In this document: positions 44,740-52,267 of the stretch, piece by piece | How positions within the stretch are numbered: the stretch's first letter is position 1 | Layout: every line of letters begins with the position of its first letter | NCBI RefSeq assembly: GCF_003340555.1 | Contig: NZ_QPLJ01000018.1 | Location: forward strand, 26,124-90,123 | Length of the DNA stretch: 64,000 bases | Reading direction: 5' to 3' | From: Jannaschia formosa | GTDB lineage: Bacteria > Pseudomonadota > Alphaproteobacteria > Rhodobacterales > Rhodobacteraceae | Notes under the pieces: model-generated | Databases searched by the model: none | The model's input: only the letters and a program-made list of their open reading frames with translations | What the model was told of the DNA's origin: nothing | Program-made: the position numbers and the translations under genes

Positions 44740-44741
44740 CC

Positions 44742-47700
44742 ATGACCCTGCCCCCCCGCCTGCGCGCCCTGGCCAAGCGGCTGCTGCCGCAGGCGGTGGG
44801 CTATGTCGACCGCTTCGACGCCGACCGGGTGGCGGGCTGGGCCGTCGACCCGAAGGACCCGTCGCGCCCCGCGCGGCTGACGCTGCATGTCGATGGCCGC
44901 CACGAGATGAACGTGCTGGCCAACCTGCCCCGCGACGACGTCGCCCAGACCGGGCGGGCGCCCCTGAATTGCGGGTTCGACGCGGCCCTGCCCGCGCGGC
45001 TGCGCGACGGGGCGGCGCACAAGCTGGAACTCAGGCTGGAACGCGACGGCACGCTTCTGCGCGGCGGGCGGCTGAAGCTTTCGGCCGGCGAGGCGGCGCT
45101 GGTGGCGGCGCCCTGGGCGGCCAGCCCGCTCGACGGGCTCTGCTGGTTCGACCGCGACCGGGGCGCGGTCACCGGCTGGGCCACCGGCACCGGCCATGTC
45201 GAGCTGGCTTGGGACGAGGGCGCGCCGACCCGCGTCACGCTCGACCGCGAGGTGCCGGGCTTCGGCGCCTTCAGCCAGCACGGCTTCTCGGTCCGCGTGC
45301 CCCCGGGCCTCGCCGATGGCCGCACCCATCTCGCCCATGTCACCGTCGCGGGCGCGCCCCTGCAGGGCAGCCCCGTGCGGGTCGGCCTGACGAGCGACCG
45401 CCCCGTTCTGACGCTGATCCCCGAGGCCGGTCGCCGCCTCCGGATCGAGGCGCGCGACGCCACGGGCAATCCCGTGGCCCCCGGCGCCACCGTGCTGGCC
45501 GACGGCACGCGGCTCGAGGCCGCGGAGGAGCCCGCCGCCCTGACCGTCACCCTGCCGCCCGAGGTGCGCCACGTCGTCGTGACCGATGGCGAGGGCGCCG
45601 TTCTGGCCCGCCGCGTCGCCACCCCCGGCCGCGCGCTGGAGGACTGGTCGGCGGACCTGCCCGCGCCGGAGCTCGATGCCGCGCGCCTCTCCGACGACCT
45701 CTGCGAGCGGGCCCGCGCCGCCTTCGACGCCTTCTGCGCCGACCCCGACGACCGCTTCGACCCGACCTGGTACGCGGCCACCGCCGGGTTGGAGGAATGC
45801 ACGGCCCCCGCCGAGGCCCTCGCCCACTGGCGCGACACCGGCGCCGCCCGGGGCCTGCCCCCCGGCCCCGGCATCGACGAGGCGGCGGCCCGCGCCCTCC
45901 ACCCCGCGCTCGCCCGCGCCATCGAGGACGGCCGCCTGCCCTGCGGCTTCGCCGTCGAGCTGGTGCTGGGCCGGGGCGCGATGGGGTCGCTGACCGGCCT
46001 CGCCCGCGCCAACCGCCCCCTGGGCCGCGCCGATCCCCCTCCGCTCCCCGCCGAGGAGGCCGAGCCCGGCGCCCTGCCGCTCCCGTCCGACTGGCAGGCA
46101 CCCCCGGACGGCATCCATGCCGCGTATCTCGCCCGGCTGTCCGACGGCGACCGTGCCCGGGCCCTGGCCGACGAGCGCGGGACGCACCGCGACGTGGCCA
46201 CCGTGCCCCTGGCAAGCCGCCCGCTGGTCAGCATCGTCATGCCCAGCTGGAACCGCGCCTTCACCATCGCCGAGGCGATCCAGTCGGTGATCGAGCAGAG
46301 CTACGACAACTGGGAGCTTCTGGTCTGCGACGACGCCTCCGAGGATCGCACCGCGGACGTGGTGCGGGGCTTCGACGACCCGCGCATCCGTTACATGCGC
46401 TTCCTCAAGTCGAACGGGGCGGGCGCCCGCAACAACGGCCTGCGCTTCGCGCGTGGCGAGGTGATCGCCTATCTCGACAGCGACAACCTCTGGCACCCGC
46501 TCTTCCTCGACCGGATGCTGCGCGCGCTGGAGGCGGCGCCGGGCGTGCCGATCGCCTATTCCTCCTATCTCGACACCGAGACCATCGGCGCCCGCATCAC
46601 CCTGCAGGAGGTGGCGCGCCCCGCCTTCCGGCCCGTCCAGCTCTCGGGCAAGAACTTCATGGACCTCAATTCCATCGTCCATCACCGGAGGGTCTTCGAC
46701 TGGCTGGGCGGTTTCGACGAGGCGCTGCCGCGGCTGCAGGACTGGGACCTCGCCCTGCGCTACACTTCGGTGTTCCGGGCCAGCCATGTCGACCGGACCC
46801 TGGTCTTCTACCGGCGCAACATCGCCTGGGGGCAGGTGACGCATACGCAGATGGGCTCGAACGCCCAGGCCACGGTCGGGGAAAAGACCCGGGCGCGGCT
46901 GGCGGGCGATCACGCGCGGCTGGCCATCGACTGGCCCGCGCCGCCGAAGACGACGGTGCTGCTGATGCCGCCGCCGGGGCAGCGCGGCCTCGCTCCCGGC
47001 GACGCGGCGCTGGCGCGGGGGCTGGCCGATCTGGCCCGCGCCCACGGACCGGTCGAGGCGGTGGCGGTGGGCGAGGCCGAGGGCTTCGCCGCGCTGCCCG
47101 CTAGCCTGCTCGACGACCCCGCCCGGCTGAGCCAGGCGCTGGCGGGCCATGTGGCCGAGGGCGCGACGCTGGCCGTGGGCCCGGCCCGCGCGACGCTCCG
47201 CGCCCTGCCCGATCTCGACCCCGCGCGCACGCTGACGCTGGACCAGACGCAGGCCGGCACGATGCTGGTGCCGCTCTCGGACCCGCGCGCCGCCCTGCCG
47301 CTCGGCGCCGTCCCGCTGGAGGGCGCGCCGGGCGCGCCCCCTTCCGAGCCGCGCTTCTTGGTGCTGGGCCTGCGCGCCGAGGCGCAGCTCGACCCTCTGC
47401 GGCGCGAGGCCGCGCGGATCGGCGTCGCCCTCGACACGCCGCGCCGCGCCGCGTCGGACCTCGCCGCGCATCCCAGCCTCGTCCTCGTCCTGCGCGAGCT
47501 GGCCGACCTCGACCCCTACGAGTTCGCCCTGCTGCAGGCGCTCCAGTCCCGCGGCACGCCCTCCGCCGTCCCGCCCGAGGGCGACCCGGCCGGCTTCGGC
47601 AACCAGTGGATCGAGTCGCGCGCGGCCTTCGCGCTGACCCGCACCGATGCCGAGTGGGTCTTCGAGAAGACCGCCAAGCTGCTCTCGGACACGGGCACCA

Positions 47701-47807
47701 TGGCCCGCCTGTCGGAGCGCAGCGCCCAGGCCCATGCCATCGCCTGCCACCCGGCGCTGGCGCGCGAACGGCTGGCCCATGCGCTCTGGTGGGTGCTGGC
47801 GCGGTGA
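44742..47807 (+). CDS. Large GT2 protein with N-terminal beta domains
   Basis: A 1021-residue protein. The GT2 domain (about 493-720) shows VSIVMPSWNRAFTIAEAI, VCDDASEDRT, GAGARNNGLR and the metal motif IAYLDSDNLWHP, then FDEALPRLQDWDLALRY. The N-terminal 250 residues contain two beta-sandwich-like repeats, GYVDRFDADRVAGWAVD being a recurring GWA-type motif of carbohydrate-binding appearance. The C-terminal 290 residues resemble a second, degraded transferase (VLLMPPPGQRG). It follows the sulfotransferase by two bases and overlaps the next GT by four (GTGA). Confidence 0.85.
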   Translation: MTLPPRLRALAKRLLPQAVGYVDRFDADRVAGWAVDPKDPSRPARLTLHVDGRHEMNVLANLPRDDVAQTGRAPLNCGFDAALPARLRDGAAHKLELRLERDGTLLRGGRLKLSAGEAALVAAPWAASPLDGLCWFDRDRGAVTGWATGTGHVELAWDEGAPTRVTLDREVPGFGAFSQHGFSVRVPPGLADGRTHLAHVTVAGAPLQGSPVRVGLTSDRPVLTLIPEAGRRLRIEARDATGNPVAPGATVLADGTRLEAAEEPAALTVTLPPEVRHVVVTDGEGAVLARRVATPGRALEDWSADLPAPELDAARLSDDLCERARAAFDAFCADPDDRFDPTWYAATAGLEECTAPAEALAHWRDTGAARGLPPGPGIDEAAARALHPALARAIEDGRLPCGFAVELVLGRGAMGSLTGLARANRPLGRADPPPLPAEEAEPGALPLPSDWQAPPDGIHAAYLARLSDGDRARALADERGTHRDVATVPLASRPLVSIVMPSWNRAFTIAEAIQSVIEQSYDNWELLVCDDASEDRTADVVRGFDDPRIRYMRFLKSNGAGARNNGLRFARGEVIAYLDSDNLWHPLFLDRMLRALEAAPGVPIAYSSYLDTETIGARITLQEVARPAFRPVQLSGKNFMDLNSIVHHRRVFDWLGGFDEALPRLQDWDLALRYTSVFRASHVDRTLVFYRRNIAWGQVTHTQMGSNAQATVGEKTRARLAGDHARLAIDWPAPPKTTVLLMPPPGQRGLAPGDAALARGLADLARAHGPVEAVAVGEAEGFAALPASLLDDPARLSQALAGHVAEGATLAVGPARATLRALPDLDPARTLTLDQTQAGTMLVPLSDPRAALPLGAVPLEGAPGAPPSEPRFLVLGLRAEAQLDPLRREAARIGVALDTPRRAASDLAAHPSLVLVLRELADLDPYEFALLQALQSRGTPSAVPPEGDPAGFGNQWIESRAAFALTRTDAEWVFEKTAKLLSDTGTMARLSERSAQAHAIACHPALARERLAHALWWVLAR

Positions 47808-49243
47808 GCGACCCCCGGATCGTCCCGCTGCTGGCCCATGGCGTGCTGGCCGTCGAGGGCGGGGCCGCGCCGGTCCTGAGCCACGGCACCGCGAGGCCCC
47901 TGCCCCATCCGGGCCGCTTCCTGGTCGAGCCGGTGCCTGCGGAGCCCCTGACCGTCACCCTGCAAGGCGCGGCCCCGGTCACGATCCGCCCCGGCGGCTG
48001 GTCGGGCAGGGTGGCGCGCGCGCGGGGCGGCCGGATCACGGGACAGGCGCGCGACGACCGCGACCCGGACCGCGACGTCACCGTGCTGGCGCTCGGGCCG
48101 CACGGCGTCGTCGCCCGCGCCACCGCCCGCGCCGCCGAGGAGGGGCGCTTCACCCTCGACCTGCCCGCCTCGGTCGCCCGCGCCGCCTACGCCACGCGGC
48201 TGACGATCGGCATCGCGGGCTCCGACCACGTGCTGGACCGGGGCCGCATCGACGCGGGCGCTCCGCCCCGGACCTGGTACCGCCCCGCCGAGGCGCCCGC
48301 CCTGCGCATCAAGATCTCGACCCCGAACCTGCGCGAGGCGCCGCTCTGGGGCGACAGCCATTTCGCCGCCTCGCTGGCAGCCGCCTTCGAGCGGCTGGGC
48401 CGCCCCGTCGGCGTCGACTGCATGGACGGCTGGTACGGCCGCACCGCGCGCGAGGATGCGGTGCTGGTGATCCGCGGCCGTCAGCCGGTCACGCTCGACC
48501 CCGGCAAGATCAACCTGATGTGGCTGATCTCCCATCCCGACCGGGTGACGGAGGCGGAATATGCCGAATACGACCGCGTCTTCGTCGCCTCGGACATCTA
48601 TGCCGCCCATCTGCGCAAGCGCGGCCTCTCCCATGTCGAGGTGCTGCACCAAGCCACCGACGCGACGATGTTCGGCGCCGTGCGCCCGCCCGAGACCCGC
48701 CGCCCCGCGCCGGTCTTCGTCGGCAATTCCCGGCGCGAATACCGCACCATGGTCAAGTGGTGCATCGAGAGGGGCGTGCCGCTCGACCTCTATGGCGGCG
48801 GCTGGGAGGGGGTTCTGCCAAAGGGCTACGTCCGCGCGCCCTCGGTCTCGAACCGGGACCTGCCGGCGCTCTATGCCTCGCACCTGCTGCTCCTCAACGA
48901 CCACTGGGATTCGATGCGCGACAACGGCTTCCTGTCGAACCGGCTGTTCGACGGCTCGGCCACGGGGACGCCGATCCTGACCGACCCGGTGGCGGGGCTG
49001 GAGGCGGTCTTCGGCGACACGATCGCGACCGCCTCCGAGCCGGACGCCTTCGCCGAGACGATCCGCGCCTGCCTCGACGACCCGGAGCCCTTCCTCGCCC
49101 GCGCCGCCCGCGCCCGCGAGATCGTGCTCGGCGCCCACACCTTCGACCACCGCGCGGCCACGCTGGCCGAGGCGGTCGACCGGGTGGCGGCGGGGTGGGG
49201 CCTCGGACGCCGGTCCGGCTTGAACCCTGCCCGCCCCTTCTAG
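47804..49243 (+). CDS. CgeB-like glycosyltransferase
   Basis: A 479-residue protein starting at a GTG that overlaps the previous stop. From about residue 165 on it matches the C-terminal part of the large protein at 15.7-19.0 kb: LRIKISTPNLREAPLWGDSHF, then INLMWLISHPDRVTEAE, VEVLHQATD, FVGNSRREYR and FLSNRLFDGSATGTPI. This is a GT-B fold of the CgeB/Glyco_trans_1_2 type. The first 160 residues are beta-rich. The pair therefore comes from duplication of one GT module with different N-termini. Confidence 0.85.
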   Translation: MSDPRIVPLLAHGVLAVEGGAAPVLSHGTARPLPHPGRFLVEPVPAEPLTVTLQGAAPVTIRPGGWSGRVARARGGRITGQARDDRDPDRDVTVLALGPHGVVARATARAAEEGRFTLDLPASVARAAYATRLTIGIAGSDHVLDRGRIDAGAPPRTWYRPAEAPALRIKISTPNLREAPLWGDSHFAASLAAAFERLGRPVGVDCMDGWYGRTAREDAVLVIRGRQPVTLDPGKINLMWLISHPDRVTEAEYAEYDRVFVASDIYAAHLRKRGLSHVEVLHQATDATMFGAVRPPETRRPAPVFVGNSRREYRTMVKWCIERGVPLDLYGGGWEGVLPKGYVRAPSVSNRDLPALYASHLLLLNDHWDSMRDNGFLSNRLFDGSATGTPILTDPVAGLEAVFGDTIATASEPDAFAETIRACLDDPEPFLARAARAREIVLGAHTFDHRAATLAEAVDRVAAGWGLGRRSGLNPARPF

Positions 49244-49346
49244 TAGAGGGGCCCGACCCTCCATTGGACGGGACCGATCTTGCGGCAGGGGACGAGCCTC
49301 CACGGCGACGCGGTCGCCCCTGCATCCTGCCTAAGAGACGCATGCG

Positions 49347-51194
49347 ATGACTGTTGATCCCGACCTGTTGAGGCGACCCGAGCAGGAACTGTTCCGAACC
49401 CCGGAGGCGGTTTCCGGCTTCGCCGAGCACAGGGCACTCGATATCCGCCGCCCCTTCCCGCCCGTCATCCTGGAGCCGCAGGTGGACTGGGCGTGGAACC
49501 CCTACGGGGACAAGACCTGGTGCCTCTACTGGCACTCGCTCTACTGGGTCCACGCGATCGATGAGACGATCCTGCGCCACCCCGAGCGCGAGGCGGAACT
49601 GGCGGAGCTGCTGCGCGATCTGGTGATGTCCTATGTCGACTTCTTCGCGGGCGGCGGCGAGTCGGTCGATCAGGTACTCGACGACCACGCCGTCTCCTAC
49701 CGGCTCTCGCATGTCGCCTTCGTCTATGCCCGCCACCTAGCCGGGCGACTTTCACCCGGGGAGGACGCGCGGCTGCGGGCCTTCGCCCTGCGCCACCTGG
49801 AGATCCTGCGCGGCTACCTGGCCTCGGACCGCTGGCTCTACAGCAACCACACCCTGTTCCAGATCGAGGGCACGCTGGACGGCGCGCTGGCCTTCCTCGA
49901 GGGCGACGCCCGGCAGGAGGCCTACGACTTCGCGTTGGCGGAATTCGCGGCCTGGACCGGGCGCTGCATCGACGCCGAGGAGGGGAGCGCCGCCGAACAT
50001 GCCGCCTTCTACCACATCTTCCTGATGGCCCGGATCCGCGACTTCGCACTCTACGCCGCGCCTCTCGTGGGCGAGGCGAAGGTCGCCTTCGCCTTAGACC
50101 TCGTCGGGAAGATGGCGCCGTTCCTGTGGGACATGAGCGTCTCGCTGGGCAAGCTACCGGGCTTCGGCGACAGCAAGCACGACATGTTCGTCGGCCCGAA
50201 ATACCTCAAGCCGTTCCTCAAGGCGCCCTATCGCAACGAACTGACCGACGCGCTGGCCGCCCCGCCGGAAACGCGCTCGCCCCGGGCCGGGCTGGCCTGC
50301 TACCCGCGCAAGGGCTACTACTTCGCCCGCTCCGGCAGCGGTGCGCGCGAAATGATGCTGTCGGTGATGGACAAGCCCTTCGTCGGTCCCCACGGCCATG
50401 TCGACGGGCTCAGCTTCGAGCTCTACCGCGCCCGCCAGCCCCTGCTGGTCGATTCCGGCGGCCCCTATAAGTACGGCAACAAGCTGCGCTTCCAGTACTT
50501 CCGCAAGCCCCTCGGGCATAACGGGCTGATCGTGGAGGACGGGCAGCACGACTACGTCTCCAGGGTCACTCGCGCCACCCATGCGGGCGGGCGCAGCCTG
50601 ATCAAGGGCCTGGCCAAGGTCGCGCCCGGCCTAGTCTGGCGGCGGGGCTTCGTGCTGCTGCGGGGCGACCACCTCGTGCTGCTCGACGTGATCGAGGGCG
50701 ACCGCGAGGGCCGCAGCGCCTATCTCCGGCTCCAGACCGCGCCCGGCGCCGGAACCGACGAGACGGGGGACGGGACCGGGCGCGTCCTCCACGTCACACC
50801 GCCCAAGTCCGACCCCTTCTCCATCCGGGTGTTCCAAGCTGCGGGGGCGCCGTTCGACCCCGCGGCGATGCCCGCCCCGGCCCCCTTCGCGCCCGACGGC
50901 ACGCCCGGCGGGCGCTCGCTACACGACATCGCGCTGGTGACGAGCCGCGACAACTACTTCGCCGAAGCGCCGGTCCTGCGCATCCCGCTCGAGACTGGGG
51001 CGCTGATGGTGACGATCGTCTCGCCCGGGCTCGCAGACCTGCCCGGCTGCGAGGTCTCGCGCGGCACAGACGGCACGCGGATCGCGCTCCCGGCCGCCGA
51101 GGGGCCGGGCCACGCGCTCGAGATCCGGCACCTGCTGGACGACGAGGGCCGGCTGTTCGACTTCCGCATGAGCGCCACCGATGGGAGAACCTGA
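49347..51194 (+). CDS. Heparinase II/III-type polysaccharide lyase
   Basis: A 615-residue protein with an alpha/alpha toroid first half (about 40-300, including WYSNHTL-like SNHTLFQIEG) and a beta-sandwich second half carrying GPHGHVDGLSFELYRARQP and LLVDSGGPYKYG, the typical His/Tyr region of heparinase II/III and related lyases. It cleaves uronate-containing, often sulfated glycans by elimination. No signal peptide is evident, so it may act in the cytoplasm or use another export route. CTA and TTA leucine codons, rare in the window, recur here. The stop and the next start share TGATG. Confidence 0.88.
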   Translation: MTVDPDLLRRPEQELFRTPEAVSGFAEHRALDIRRPFPPVILEPQVDWAWNPYGDKTWCLYWHSLYWVHAIDETILRHPEREAELAELLRDLVMSYVDFFAGGGESVDQVLDDHAVSYRLSHVAFVYARHLAGRLSPGEDARLRAFALRHLEILRGYLASDRWLYSNHTLFQIEGTLDGALAFLEGDARQEAYDFALAEFAAWTGRCIDAEEGSAAEHAAFYHIFLMARIRDFALYAAPLVGEAKVAFALDLVGKMAPFLWDMSVSLGKLPGFGDSKHDMFVGPKYLKPFLKAPYRNELTDALAAPPETRSPRAGLACYPRKGYYFARSGSGAREMMLSVMDKPFVGPHGHVDGLSFELYRARQPLLVDSGGPYKYGNKLRFQYFRKPLGHNGLIVEDGQHDYVSRVTRATHAGGRSLIKGLAKVAPGLVWRRGFVLLRGDHLVLLDVIEGDREGRSAYLRLQTAPGAGTDETGDGTGRVLHVTPPKSDPFSIRVFQAAGAPFDPAAMPAPAPFAPDGTPGGRSLHDIALVTSRDNYFAEAPVLRIPLETGALMVTIVSPGLADLPGCEVSRGTDGTRIALPAAEGPGHALEIRHLLDDEGRLFDFRMSATDGRT

Positions 51195-52261
51195 TGTCCT
51201 TTGCCCGATGCAGCCTGCACATTGGCATGGAGAAGACCGGCACGACCTCCATCCAAGGTATGATGACCGCCTCGCGGAAGGCCCTGCTGGCGGAGGGGAT
51301 CGTGTATTCGCGGGTGATGGGGTCCGACAACCACACCAACCTGATCGCCTATGCCCGCGACGACGACAAGACCGACAACCAGCGCAAGCGCGCGCTCGCG
51401 CGGACCAGGCTCGGGCTCGACGCCTTCCGCCGCCGCATCGAGGAGGCGCTGGCCGAGGAGGCCGCGCGGAGCCCAGACGGCGCCTGGCTGATCTTGTCGA
51501 ACGAGCATCTCCAAAGCCGGCTCACCAACCTGCGCGAGAAGCAGCGGCTCAAGGCGCTGCTAGACACAGTCGCGCCGGAGGTGGATGTCTATCTCTACCT
51601 GCGCCGCCAGGACAAGGTCGCCGTCAGCCTCTACGGGACGCGGCTGCGCTCCGGCTCGGTGACGAGCATGGTGCCGGTCCTCCCGGACGTCGCCGGGGGG
51701 CTGCCCTATTTCTACGACTACCACCGCATCTGCAGCGAGTTCGCCGAGGTCTTCGGCCGCGACCGGCTGCACGTCCGGGTCTTCGACCCGCTCCGCCTGC
51801 GGGAGCGCGACGTCTGTATCGATTTCCGCGACTGGATCGGCCTCGGGCCGGAGGCGCCGCTCGCCCGGCCCGAGCGGCTCAACGAGAGCATCTCGATCGA
51901 GGCGCAGTACCTGCTCACCCATCTCAACCAAGCCGTTCCAATGTTCGTCAACGATAAGCCAAACCCCCTCCGCCTCGGCGTGGAAAAGCGGCTGGACCGG
52001 GTCGCGCCGGGCCGCGGTGTGGTCCCGCCCCGCGCCGCGGCAGAGACATTCTACGCCGCCTGCGCCCCCGTCAATGCGGCGCTGTTCCGCGACTTCGAGG
52101 TCGAGGGCGGAGGCTTCGAGGAAGGTTTCGACCAGTACCCGAGCGATCCGGCGCCGGCGCCGATCGATCCCGAGGCGCTGGCGCAGGTGGCGGCCCGGCT
52201 CTACCGCGATCTGGCCCGGGACCATGCCGCGCTGAAGGCACGCCTCGCCGGGAAGGACTGA
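51194..52261 (+). CDS. Sulfotransferase-like protein coupled to the lyase
   Basis: A 355-residue P-loop protein: LHIGMEKTGTTSIQGM (about 8-23) is the 5'-phosphosulfate loop, WLILSNEHLQSRL the second motif and YLYLRRQDKVAVSLYG the 3'-phosphate segment, matching the subgroup of the 6.2-kb and 7.6-kb genes. Its start overlaps the lyase stop (TGATG), so the two are translationally coupled. A sulfotransferase next to a lyase suggests that the polymer is sulfated and trimmed by the same system. It converges on the GT2/GT4 gene only six bases away. Confidence 0.78.
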   Translation: MSFARCSLHIGMEKTGTTSIQGMMTASRKALLAEGIVYSRVMGSDNHTNLIAYARDDDKTDNQRKRALARTRLGLDAFRRRIEEALAEEAARSPDGAWLILSNEHLQSRLTNLREKQRLKALLDTVAPEVDVYLYLRRQDKVAVSLYGTRLRSGSVTSMVPVLPDVAGGLPYFYDYHRICSEFAEVFGRDRLHVRVFDPLRLRERDVCIDFRDWIGLGPEAPLARPERLNESISIEAQYLLTHLNQAVPMFVNDKPNPLRLGVEKRLDRVAPGRGVVPPRAAAETFYAACAPVNAALFRDFEVEGGGFEEGFDQYPSDPAPAPIDPEALAQVAARLYRDLARDHAALKARLAGKD

Positions 52262-52267
52262 CGCGGG

